From NCBI GenBank assembly GCA_036524155.1, contig DATDCV010000429.1, positions 1-9,967 of the forward strand: 9,967 nucleotides of DNA, written 5' to 3'. Source of the DNA: DATDCV01 sp036524155 (lineage in GTDB: Bacteria; Verrucomicrobiota; Verrucomicrobiia; Limisphaerales; UBA8199). Shown one piece after another: positions 1 through 7,017 of this stretch (positions are counted from its first letter, which is position 1; the number at the start of each line of letters is the position of its first letter). The translations under genes were made by a program, and so were the position numbers. The notes beneath the pieces are model-generated. The model searched no databases, was not told the DNA's origin, and saw nothing but the letters and a program-made list of their open reading frames with translations.

Positions 1-87
1 AATATGAGATCCAAAAAAGTCAGGCGCTGCGTGAAACGATCCTAAAGGCACAACCCGGGATATTGACATCAGATTGACCATGGATAA
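1..87. other. AT-richer left edge, no recognisable gene
   Basis: Bases 1-105 have about 42% GC by hand count, against about 66% for bases 106-216. The ftsI reading frame has stops at 43, 64 and 85 here. A second + frame is open from the window edge (base 3) to a TGA at 75-77 and could be the last 24 residues of an upstream protein; its end reads ILKAQPGILTSD. I do not recognise it as FtsL, RsmH or a PBP N-terminus. In a complete dcw cluster this place would encode the membrane anchor and start of the PBP, which are not seen in any + frame. The segment may be the end of an unrelated gene, or a sequence or assembly break. Confidence 0.4.
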
Positions 88-216
88 CGAGTTAAAAATC
101 TTCCTGCAGTCAGGGTCCTGGCGCCGCTGCTGCGCGAAAGCGAGAGCCGAATCTATGAACGTCTGGTCCCGCGCCTGCGCACGAATGACCTGGGCCAGGT
201 CGTCACGAACCAGTGC

Positions 217-1767
217 GTGGTCCTCAAGCGAAATGTTCCCGTGGAAGCGAGCTGGGACCAGCGGCGCGGCCCGCGGGAAACCACCTGGGAGCAGATTCAG
301 GGCGCGATGACCAATCTCTCGTTTGGCATCGAGGAGACCAAACTTCCCCGATCGGAAAAGGAATTTTACCGCCGTCTCCGCAAGGAAGCCATCTACGCCC
401 AGAACGACCAACTGCGAGTCTATCCCAACCAGGCGCTGGCAGCACATGTGCTGGGCTACCTCACCGCCGACGGGCCGGAGGGGGAAATCGGAAAGGATGG
501 AATTGAACGGACGCTGAACGAGAAGCTCGCCGGGGTGAGTGGCTGGCGGGTGACCGAGGTGGATCGGCAGCGGCACGAGGTGGTGACCCGGCGGGAGCAG
601 GACGTGGAGCCACGGGATGGCCTCAACGTGGTCCTGACCATTGACTCCGTCATCCAGAACATCGTGGAGTCGGAACTCGCCGACGCGAAGGCGAAGCACT
701 CTCCCATCAGTATTTCCGGGATTGTGGTGCGGCCTCGCACGGGAGAAATTCTCGCACTGGCCACCCTGCCGAACTTTGATCCTAACAGCCGCAATGCGCC
801 GCTGGACGCGCTGCGCAACCGGGTCATTGCCGACCTGGCGGAGCCGGGATCGACCTTCAAGATTGTGGTCGTGGCGGGCGCCCTCAACGATGGCACCGTT
901 CGGCTCACCGACAGTTTCGACTGCGAGCATGGCCATTTCTTTTATGCCAATCACACGCTGCACGATCACGAGTCGTACGGCGTGCTCTCAGTGCAGGAAA
1001 TCATCACCAAATCATCGAACATCGGGGCGGCGAAAATTGGCATCAAGCTGGGAGCGAATCGGCTTTATGATTACATCCGCGCGTTCGGATTCGGCGAGCC
1101 GACCGGTGTGCCGCTGCCGGGGGAGGTGAGTGGCAGTCTGTATCTCAAGAAGCCCGGCGAATGGAAGAAAGTCACCCTGGCTCAAATCCCCATGGGCCAC
1201 GGCATTTGCGTCACCCGCCTCCAGATGACCATGGCGATGTGCGCTATCGCCAACAATGGCGTGCTGATGAGGCCGGTGCTGGTAGATCGGCTCGAAGATC
1301 GGGACCACAACGTCCTGGCCAAGTATGCTCCCCAACGGGTGCGGCAAGTCATTTCCGAGCCAACCGCGAAGCTCATGGTTAAGGCCCTCAAAACGGTCGT
1401 GACCCCCGAGGGCACCGCCGCCAAAGCGGCCCTGGAGCACTACACCGTCGCCGGCAAGACCGGCACCGCGCGGAAAGTCGAGAACGGGAATTATGTGCAG
1501 AAGTACTTTACCTCTTTCATCGGCTTTTTCCCCGCGGACAACCCCGAGTTGTGCATTTCCATCACCCTGGATGAGCCCAAGGGTGGGTATTACGGGGGCC
1601 AGGTAGCGGCGCCGATCTTCAAGCAGATCGCCGAACGCGCCGCCAAGTATCTCAGCATCCCACCCGAAGACGCTGAAGCGCCCTCAAATCCAGACGGTAT
1701 TGTAGCGCCGCTGGAGGGCCGACCGCTCAAAACAGCAGCCCATCTCCGCACCGACTCCACCCCATGA
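217..1767 (+). CDS. ftsI: Class B penicillin-binding protein, FtsI/PBP3-type transpeptidase, N-terminus missing
   Basis: This D,D-transpeptidase crosslinks septal peptidoglycan through an acyl-enzyme on the active serine. From GTG 217 it is 516 residues. The transpeptidase domain covers roughly residues 160-500. All three motifs are intact: SxxK is S212-T-F-K215 (bases 850-861), SxN is S266-S-N268, and KTG is K414-T-G-T. The segment GGYYGGQVAAPIFKQI near the C-terminus is typical of division PBPs, and there are no PASTA repeats. Residues 1-150 are the end of the pedestal/dimerisation domain. The frame is open from base 88, and PBP-like sequence (VLAPLLRESESRIYERL) precedes 217, but there is no ATG, GTG or TTG between 88 and 217. 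The transmembrane anchor and the first 80 or so residues of a normal protein are therefore absent. The gene is 5'-truncated, frameshifted or misassembled, and as read it would lack membrane attachment. A class B PBP before murF in a dcw cluster fits FtsI better than the elongation PBP2. Family call is firm; the start is unreliable. Confidence 0.92.
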   Translation: MVLKRNVPVEASWDQRRGPRETTWEQIQGAMTNLSFGIEETKLPRSEKEFYRRLRKEAIYAQNDQLRVYPNQALAAHVLGYLTADGPEGEIGKDGIERTLNEKLAGVSGWRVTEVDRQRHEVVTRREQDVEPRDGLNVVLTIDSVIQNIVESELADAKAKHSPISISGIVVRPRTGEILALATLPNFDPNSRNAPLDALRNRVIADLAEPGSTFKIVVVAGALNDGTVRLTDSFDCEHGHFFYANHTLHDHESYGVLSVQEIITKSSNIGAAKIGIKLGANRLYDYIRAFGFGEPTGVPLPGEVSGSLYLKKPGEWKKVTLAQIPMGHGICVTRLQMTMAMCAIANNGVLMRPVLVDRLEDRDHNVLAKYAPQRVRQVISEPTAKLMVKALKTVVTPEGTAAKAALEHYTVAGKTGTARKVENGNYVQKYFTSFIGFFPADNPELCISITLDEPKGGYYGGQVAAPIFKQIAERAAKYLSIPPEDAEAPSNPDGIVAPLEGRPLKTAAHLRTDSTP

Positions 1768-2119
1768 AGAAAGGCCGAACATGAGTTCATTCCCATTAAT
1801 CTCTCACCGCTTATTCGTGGAGGCCATTGGCCAGGAGGATTCTTCCCGGCCTTCCCGCCTGCGGGAACGTCCCAAACCGGACGACCAGCGGGCCCGTGAG
1901 ATCCGAGTTGACATTCTTTCCGAGGACCTGGCTGCGGAAGAAAGAAAGAGCTTGGTTTCCCGAGCCCTCTCCGCCAACGGAGAAGAGGGAGACCGGCCCT
2001 ACGCGGTCGGGCGTCCAGGACGGGAAACTAAGCATCGGGGAATTCCCTCCCCGTTCCTCCCAGAGGAGAAGGAGACGGCCCGTGCAGCGGAACTCGTCGT
2101 CGTCGGCGTTTAGCGCGCA
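1768..2119. other. 352-base gap at the expected murE position
   Basis: No gene is supported here. Three overlapping frames (+ 1781-2113, + 1827-2123 and - 1811-2176) are open, but all are Arg, Glu, Pro and Ser rich with no domain, as expected of GC-rich non-coding DNA. The + 1781-2113 frame ends in a TAG six bases before the murF ATG and is in frame with it, so a leader peptide cannot be fully excluded. No GTNGKTT-type ATP loop or other MurE motif was seen in the + frames. The region holds short inverted repeats: TTCCCG at 1852-1857 against CGGGAA at 1862-1867, and an imperfect CCCTCTCCG at 1965-1973 against CGGAGAAGAGGG at 1978-1989. A second purine-rich block lies at about 2051-2080. Such blocks resemble dispersed intergenic repeats, but other copies cannot be checked within this window. 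Confidence 0.6.
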
Positions 2120-3535
2120 ATGAACCCATTGCCTTTGCGCTTGATCACCCGAGCTTGCGACGGGGAATTGGTCCACGGTTCTCCCGAGACGCTAGTGCGC
2201 CGCGTGTGCACCGACTCGCGCCAGAGCCGGGCCGGGGACCTGTTCGTGGCGTTAAGAGGCGAGAGATTTGACGGGCATGATTTCCTGACGGAAGCGTCGG
2301 CTCAGGCCGCAGGTATCATGGTGAATCGCAGCCGGGCATGGTCCAACACCGGGCCCTGCGCCGTGATTGTGGTTGATGACACCTGTCAGGCGCTGGGGCG
2401 ACTGGCCGCGGATTACCGCCAGGACTTTGCGCTGCCAATCATTGCCGTCGCCGGCTCGAATGGCAAGACGACCACCAAGGAACTGCTGGCCTCGGTAATG
2501 CGCCAGCGGTTGGCGACGCTGTGGAGCGAGGCCAGTTTCAACAACCTGATCGGCGTGCCGTTGAGCCTCCTGGCGCTGGAGGGTTCGCACGAAGCGGCGA
2601 TCCTTGAGGTCGGGACGAATCACCCGGGGGAGCTGGAACCGCTGGTCCGCATGATTGCGCCTCGCTATGGCGTCATCACCAGCATCGGCCGCGAGCACCT
2701 CGAGTTCTTCGGCGACCTTGCGGGAGTGGCCCACGAGGAAGGAATGCTTGCGGAACTGCTGCCGGCCTCAGGCAAGCTATTTCTCAACGGTGATTCCGAG
2801 TGGTCGGGCCCGGTGGCGGAACGCTCGCGGGCGCCCGTAGTAAGGGTGGGCTTTGCCGAGCGCAACGACTGGAGTGTCCGCGCTGCGCGCGTGGATATGC
2901 AGGGCGTCACCTTCCAGGTGGCAGCACCGATCTCGGCTTTTGCCGGGGAATACCGCATCAGCCTCCTGGGTCGGCACCAGACAAGCAACGCGTTGTTTGC
3001 GATCGCGCTGGGGGTCGAACTGGGACTGACCCGAGACGAGATCGGGAGGGGCCTGGCGGAGTGCAAACCGATGAAGATGCGTATGCAGTTGTGGGAATTT
3101 AGCGGCGTTCGCGTGCTGGACGATGCCTACAACGCCAACGCCGACTCCATGACCGCGGCGCTGCAGACGATGAAAGAACTGCCGTGCAAGGGCAGGCGCG
3201 TGGCCGTGCTTGGGGATATGGCCGAGCTTGGGACGCACAGCGAATCAGCGCATGAGGAAGTTGGCCGGCGCGCCGCCGAGCTGGGCATAGGCCAGTTGTT
3301 CGCCGTTGGGCGGATGGCGCCGGTTATGGCTCGCGGAGCCCGGGCCGGAGGGTTAAACCGTGTCCTGGAATTTACCGACGTGGAGACCGTGGCCGGGGCG
3401 GTGAGGCAGTTCGTCAAGGAGGGGGACGTGTTGCTTCTGAAAGGATCGCGGGCGACGCGTCTGGAACGGGTCGCCGAGTTGTTACGGGGCGGCGAGTCGC
3501 TGCGGAAGGGACTGGCCGGGGGCAACGGCAAATGA
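2120..3535 (+). CDS. murF: UDP-MurNAc-tripeptide:D-alanyl-D-alanine ligase (MurF)
   Basis: This cytoplasmic ATP-dependent ligase adds D-Ala-D-Ala to UDP-MurNAc-tripeptide, the last Mur ligase step. At 471 residues it is of normal length. The N-terminal UDP-binding domain carries TDSRQSRAGDLFVALRGE (from T31) and FDGHDF. The ATP loop is GSNGKTTT (G112-T119), with LEVGTNHPGE (E163), REHLEFFG (H193) and GRHQTSNAL (G284-L292) following. The C-terminal domain has DDAYNANADSM (D334 onward), the MurF form of this motif, and KGSRA (K441). The ATG at 2120 is chosen because MurF-like sequence begins directly after it; no strong ribosome binding site is seen and an in-frame TAG lies at 2111-2113. mraY follows after 31 bases, so co-transcription is likely. 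This is the only Mur ligase in the window; its usual neighbours murE, murD and murC are absent. Confidence 0.97.
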   Translation: MNPLPLRLITRACDGELVHGSPETLVRRVCTDSRQSRAGDLFVALRGERFDGHDFLTEASAQAAGIMVNRSRAWSNTGPCAVIVVDDTCQALGRLAADYRQDFALPIIAVAGSNGKTTTKELLASVMRQRLATLWSEASFNNLIGVPLSLLALEGSHEAAILEVGTNHPGELEPLVRMIAPRYGVITSIGREHLEFFGDLAGVAHEEGMLAELLPASGKLFLNGDSEWSGPVAERSRAPVVRVGFAERNDWSVRAARVDMQGVTFQVAAPISAFAGEYRISLLGRHQTSNALFAIALGVELGLTRDEIGRGLAECKPMKMRMQLWEFSGVRVLDDAYNANADSMTAALQTMKELPCKGRRVAVLGDMAELGTHSESAHEEVGRRAAELGIGQLFAVGRMAPVMARGARAGGLNRVLEFTDVETVAGAVRQFVKEGDVLLLKGSRATRLERVAELLRGGESLRKGLAGGNGK

Positions 3536-3566
3536 ACTCGACTCGACGCAACAATCGGCCGCAACG

Positions 3567-4715
3567 ATGCTGTATTACCTGAGCCAGGCAGTCTTGGAGT
3601 GGTCGACGGGGACACCGTGGGCGGAGACGGTATCCCCGCTGCGATTGTTTCGCTATATCACCGTGCGTTCCGCCGGCGCGGCAGTAACAGCGCTGATTAT
3701 CAGTCTTTGGCTGGGCCCGCGCGTGATTGCCTGGCTGAGGCGGTTGAAATTCGGCCAGGAGTACCAGGACAAGGCCGAATCCGCCGGCGAACTCAGCGCG
3801 CGGTTGCTCAGCAAGAAAGGCACCCCGACGATGGGCGGTATCCTGATCGTCCTGGCGCTGAATCTGACGACGCTGATTTGGGCGCAGTGGAACACTTTGA
3901 TCGAGCTGACCCTGTTGTCGGTGGTGGTGCTGACCGGGCTGGGCTTCTACGACGACTACGCCAAAATTGTCGAACAGAGCGGCGGCGGCGCGAAATTCCG
4001 TGTAAAGTTGTGGGTGCAAACCGCGCTGGCGCTTTTTATTGGACTGTACCTTTGGATGGTGCCGGCGACGAGCAGGTTGATCACGGACATCATGTTGCCC
4101 TTCTACAAATATCCGGTGGCTTCGGGAGCAGGTCTCGCAGGGCTGCTGCTCACCATGCTCGCCATTGTCGGCAGCTCGAATGCCGTCAACGTAACCGATG
4201 GGCTCGACGGGCTGGCCATTGGCTGCACGCTGATTGTGTCGTTTGTTTTTGTCGTTTTGACGTACGTGGCCGGAGACAAGATCGCCTCCGCCCACCTGCT
4301 CGTGCCCCATGTGCAAGGTGCGAGCGAGCTCACGGTCTTTTGCTCGGCGATGGTTGGGGCCGGCCTGGGTTTTCTCTGGTTCAACTGCCACCCGGCGCAG
4401 GTCTTCATGGGCGACACGGGCTCGCTTGCTTTGGGGGGCGCGCTGGGCATCATCGCGGTACTCATCCACCAACCGTTCGTTTTGGTGATTGCCGGCGGGG
4501 TTTTTGTCATCGAGGCCAGTTCCGTGCTGATGCAACTGGGATGGTTCCGCTATACCCGCTGCCGGTACGGAACGGGCCGCCGGATTTTTCTGATGGCCCC
4601 TTTGCACCACCATTTTGAGAAGAAAGGTTGGTACGAATCACAAGTCGTCATGCGATTCTACATCCTCGGTGTCCTGTGCGCGGTGCTGGCTCTGAGCACC
4701 CTCAAAATCAGATAA
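3567..4715 (+). CDS. mraY: Phospho-MurNAc-pentapeptide-transferase (MraY)
   Basis: This polytopic inner-membrane enzyme transfers phospho-MurNAc-pentapeptide from its UDP carrier to undecaprenyl phosphate, giving lipid I. The 382 residues form about ten hydrophobic segments. The Mg2+-site aspartates are in GFYDDYAK (D129, D130). The signature SSNAVNVTDGLDGLA spans S203-A217 with D211 and D214. NCHPAQVFMGDTGSLALGG (N273 onward) supplies D283. APLHHHFEKKGW (A344-W355) is the conserved histidine loop. The stretch AESAGELSARLLSKKGTPTMGG (about 70-91) is the cytoplasmic loop before TM2 and is longer than in E. coli. The start at 3567 gives a normal N-terminus; no clear Shine-Dalgarno is present. 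In the chlamydial order murD would follow directly, but here a 354-base gap does. A long antisense frame over this gene is a shadow of its codon use. Confidence 0.98.
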   Translation: MLYYLSQAVLEWSTGTPWAETVSPLRLFRYITVRSAGAAVTALIISLWLGPRVIAWLRRLKFGQEYQDKAESAGELSARLLSKKGTPTMGGILIVLALNLTTLIWAQWNTLIELTLLSVVVLTGLGFYDDYAKIVEQSGGGAKFRVKLWVQTALALFIGLYLWMVPATSRLITDIMLPFYKYPVASGAGLAGLLLTMLAIVGSSNAVNVTDGLDGLAIGCTLIVSFVFVVLTYVAGDKIASAHLLVPHVQGASELTVFCSAMVGAGLGFLWFNCHPAQVFMGDTGSLALGGALGIIAVLIHQPFVLVIAGGVFVIEASSVLMQLGWFRYTRCRYGTGRRIFLMAPLHHHFEKKGWYESQVVMRFYILGVLCAVLALSTLKIR

Positions 4716-5069
4716 GGCCACGATGCTTTTTACTCCTTGCAAACTGATGGGTTGGCTGTTAGAAGCAGTACCTGAAGCGGCCCGAGGACCCTGTCTTGGG
4801 CAAACGCGATTTATCTTTCACGCGCCAGTTCTGGCCGGTACGAGTTCTGAAAGCGGAAAAACGGACCGGAAGCGCTTAGGCGGGCGTGAAATCAACATAT
4901 AGGGGTGGTCAGGCAGACAACCCCCATATAGATGGCAAAAAGACGTGCAGTTAGAGCAAACAGAATTGACCGTTGGAAAACGCGATGATTTGCTTCGGGT
5001 TTTTTTTGAGGGAAAACCCCGGAGCAAGAAACAACCAAACCTCACTAGCAGGCATTTGCGCCAGTTAAA
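4716..5069. other. 354-base gap at the expected murD position, likely upstream region of the LysM gene
   Basis: GC is about 51% by hand count, well below the flanking genes. No MurD motif was recognised. A 59-codon frame at 4723-4902 starts eight bases after the mraY stop and has no recognisable domain or good ribosome binding site, so it is not called as a gene. Inverted repeats are GCCCGAGG 4780-4787 against TCTTGGGC 4794-4801 (with G-T pairs) and an imperfect ATATAGGGG 4897-4905 against CCCCATATA 4922-4930; a stronger one lies at 4992-5025. TTGACC at 4966-4971 matches a -35 box, but the hexamer 17 bases on (TTTGCT) is a poor -10, so no promoter is asserted. The composition and length would suit a separate promoter for the LysM-ftsW-murG-murB-ddl run. 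Confidence 0.55.
4992..5025 (+). promoter_or_regulatory. Stem-loop 44 bases before the LysM gene start
   Basis: GCTTCGGGTTTT (4992-5003) pairs with AAAACCCCGGAGC (5013-5025) over about 12 pairs, including one G-T pair and one bulged C, leaving a loop of about nine bases. There is no T-run after the 3' arm on either strand, so it does not look like an intrinsic terminator. It could be a structure in the 5' untranslated RNA of the LysM gene. The pairing is visible in the sequence; the role is inferred. Confidence 0.3.
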
Positions 5070-5813
5070 ATGAACAACCAAAGTCCGCTCGTTCCCCAAG
5101 GCTCCTTTTTGGAGCAAAGAAATAAGGGCCGCGCTCGTGTGAAGATCGCGGTCTTCGTCGTGCTCGCCATTCATGGAATCGGATTGCTCGCCCTGTTGAT
5201 GCAGGGCTGCAAGAAGTCGCCGGAAGCCGCCCCGCCACTGGCCACTGAGGATACCAACGCGCCCGCGCCGCCGGCCTTTGTGGAACCGACGAATACGCCG
5301 CCGCCGTTCACTGCACCCGTTGTGGCCGCCACGAACACGATGCCGCCGGTGGAACCGATCACCCAGCCATCTGTGGTCCAGCCGTCCGCTCTGGCTCCCA
5401 CGGAGTACAAGGTTGTCCAAGGCGACACGTACACCTCGCTCGCCCGGAAGTTCAACACGACGACCCGGGCGTTAAAGGAAGCCAATCCCGGCGTGGACCC
5501 CACCAGGCTTCAGATCGGACAGACGTTGCATGTCCCGCCGCCTTCGCCGGCTGCTCCGTCCACAACCGGGGCCACCACCACCGCGGTCGGCGACCTCGCC
5601 ACAGGCGAGCAGGTTTACTCTGTTCAGTCAGGAGACACGCTGACCAAGATCGCCGAGAAGTTCAAGGTCACCATCAAGGCGCTCCGCTCAGCCAACAGCC
5701 TGACCACTGACCGGATCAAGGTGGGACAGAAACTGAAGATACCGGTCAAATCGGCGCCGGCCCCGACCGCCCCCACGACTCCGACTGGTGGCGGGACTGT
5801 TCCGGCACAATAG
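5070..5813 (+). CDS. Membrane-anchored LysM-repeat peptidoglycan-binding protein (NlpD-position homolog)
   Basis: This 247-residue envelope protein probably binds peptidoglycan through two LysM domains. The order is a polar, basic N-terminus (1-24), one hydrophobic segment (about 25-45) ending in LLMQGCKK, a long Pro, Ala and Thr-rich linker (about 50-110), LysM 1 (about 112-155, YKVVQGDTYTSLARKF), a short Ala/Pro/Thr spacer, LysM 2 (about 182-225, YSVQSGDTLTKIAEKF) and a Pro/Thr-rich tail. Cys47 after MQG is close to a lipobox, but the -3 and -2 residues (M, Q) are not classical, so it may be a lipoprotein or remain a transmembrane anchor. No peptidase M23 or other catalytic domain is present, unlike full NlpD. 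A LysM gene here, before ftsW, matches nlpD in Chlamydia, suggesting a division-linked role, possibly at septal wall or in activating amidases; this is inference. It has a weak ribosome binding site. Confidence 0.9.
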   Translation: MNNQSPLVPQGSFLEQRNKGRARVKIAVFVVLAIHGIGLLALLMQGCKKSPEAAPPLATEDTNAPAPPAFVEPTNTPPPFTAPVVAATNTMPPVEPITQPSVVQPSALAPTEYKVVQGDTYTSLARKFNTTTRALKEANPGVDPTRLQIGQTLHVPPPSPAAPSTTGATTTAVGDLATGEQVYSVQSGDTLTKIAEKFKVTIKALRSANSLTTDRIKVGQKLKIPVKSAPAPTAPTTPTGGGTVPAQ

Positions 5814-5818
5814 GCGAT

Positions 5819-5858
5819 GGCTTCGGGGCGGGTGACCTCAGCCCGGCCCCCGGAAGCC
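5819..5858 (+). promoter_or_regulatory. Stem-loop between the LysM gene and ftsW
   Basis: GGCTTC (5819-5824) pairs with GAAGCC (5853-5858), and the inner arms GGGGCGGG and CCCGGCCCCC extend the stem with small bulges to about 14 pairs. The loop is about TGACCTCAG. It fills most of the 61-base spacer and ends 16 bases before the ftsW ATG. There is no T-run, so a terminator is unlikely. It may influence ftsW translation or protect mRNA ends. It could also be an intergenic repeat unit or just a GC-rich spacer that pairs by chance. Confidence 0.3.
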
Positions 5859-5874
5859 GCACGATGCTCCCGAG

Positions 5875-7017
5875 ATGAGACTGGCGGTCACTATTCTGGC
5901 TTTCTGCGTTGCTGGCTTGCTGGCGCTCGGAATGGTGATGCTCTACTCGTCGAGCATGGTGCAATCGGGTACTCGCTACCTGCTGATGCAACTGCTCTGG
6001 TGCGGACTTGGCCTGGTGGTCTGTGCGGTCGTGGCGGCGTGCGATTATCGCCATCTGAAGAGGGTCTGGTGGTTGTTGTTGGGGGGGGCTGTGGTTCTGC
6101 TCGTATTGGTGCTAATTCCGGGAATTGGCAGCGAGAGAAACGGCGCCCGCCGATGGTTCAGTCATTTCGGGCTCAGTTTCCAGCCGTCGGAGTTCGCCAA
6201 GCTGGCACTTATGGTCGCGCTCGCCTGGTACGGCGAGCGGTATCGCCGCCACATGAGTTCGTGGGCTAGGGGCATTTTGATTCCCGGGGTGTTGATTGGC
6301 GTGGTCACGGGCCTGATCTTCAAGGAGCCCGACGTCGGCAACGCGTTGGTTCTGGCTGCGGTTGGGGGTTGCATGCTCTTGCTGGCCGGCATCCGCCTCC
6401 GCTATTTTGTTCCTCCGGCAATCATCGCGGCGGTTGCAGTCGGTTTTTTCATCTATCACAACCCGATGCGCTCGGAGCGGATATATGCGTGGCTGCACCT
6501 GGAGGAAACCCGACAGAGCAAAGGGATGCAGGGCTACGAGGCCATGCTGGCGCTGGGCAGCGGGGGAATCACCGGCAAGGGCCTTGGCGACAGCAGCCAG
6601 AACGGCTTTTTGCCCTTCCACCACACGGATTTTATTTTTGCGATTATCGGTGAGGAGTTGGGCCTGGTGGCCACCTTGCTGGTAACCGCCGCTTTTGCGG
6701 CGATACTGGCCTGTGGCCTATTCATCGCCCTCCGTGCTCCCGATACCTTCGGCCTTTTGCTTGGGGCCGGCGTTATCTTCCTGATCAGTCTCCAAGCGCT
6801 GGTCAATATAGGAGTGGTCACCAGCGCGCTGCCTAATAAGGGCCTGCCGCTGCCGTTCATCAGCTACGGCGGCTCGAACCTCTTGCTCATGCTCACGTTG
6901 GTGGGTCTGGTTCTAAGCATCGCTCGCCACTCGCAGGAACCTGCATCGCTGGCGGCGACGGCGGAGGAAGCCGGCTCTGAGAATCCGTTCGCCCGGCGCA
7001 AAACTGCTCCTGCATGA
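5875..7017 (+). CDS. ftsW: Septal peptidoglycan glycosyltransferase FtsW (SEDS family)
   Basis: This integral membrane enzyme polymerises lipid II at the septum together with its partner class B PBP. It has 380 residues, the usual length, and about ten hydrophobic segments. Motifs in order are GMVMLYSSS (19-27), NGARRWFSHFGLSFQPSEFAKL (89-110), a Lys-Glu-Pro-Asp loop (KEPDVGNALVL, 150-160) and GITGKGLGDSSQNGFLPFHHTDFIFAIIGEELG (231-263), which holds D252, the position of the catalytic aspartate of SEDS enzymes. NIGVVTSALPNKGLPLPFISYGGSN (311-335) is the FtsW/RodA signature near the C-terminus. The soluble tail (about 352-380) is charged. Location beside murG in a dcw cluster favours FtsW over RodA. 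The start at ATG 5875 places a normal first membrane segment at residue 4. The stop overlaps the murG start by ATGA (7014-7017), indicating translational coupling. Confidence 0.97.
   Translation: MRLAVTILAFCVAGLLALGMVMLYSSSMVQSGTRYLLMQLLWCGLGLVVCAVVAACDYRHLKRVWWLLLGGAVVLLVLVLIPGIGSERNGARRWFSHFGLSFQPSEFAKLALMVALAWYGERYRRHMSSWARGILIPGVLIGVVTGLIFKEPDVGNALVLAAVGGCMLLLAGIRLRYFVPPAIIAAVAVGFFIYHNPMRSERIYAWLHLEETRQSKGMQGYEAMLALGSGGITGKGLGDSSQNGFLPFHHTDFIFAIIGEELGLVATLLVTAAFAAILACGLFIALRAPDTFGLLLGAGVIFLISLQALVNIGVVTSALPNKGLPLPFISYGGSNLLLMLTLVGLVLSIARHSQEPASLAATAEEAGSENPFARRKTAPA

Noticed and set aside
1781..2113. 110-residue + frame between ftsI and murF
   Set aside because: Composition is Arg/Glu/Pro/Ser with no motif; two other frames are equally open over the same DNA, and it spans inverted repeats.
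3414..4613. 399-residue open frame on the - strand over the murF end and mraY
   Set aside because: Rich in Arg, Gln and His with no domain; it mirrors mraY codon use, and MraY is certain on the + strand.
4966..4994. Sigma-70-type promoter with TTGACC
   Set aside because: The spacing-correct -10 hexamer TTTGCT is a poor match, so it was not called.
4992..5025. Reading the hairpin as an intrinsic terminator of mraY
   Set aside because: The T-run is inside the 5' arm and loop, not after the 3' arm, and it lies about 280 bases past the mraY stop.
4818..5420. 200-residue - strand frame over the second gap and LysM gene start
   Set aside because: Arg, Gly and His-rich, overlaps the clear LysM gene, no recognisable domain.
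5817..6269. 150-residue + frame overlapping the ftsW start
   Set aside because: Different frame from the well-supported FtsW protein; no motif.
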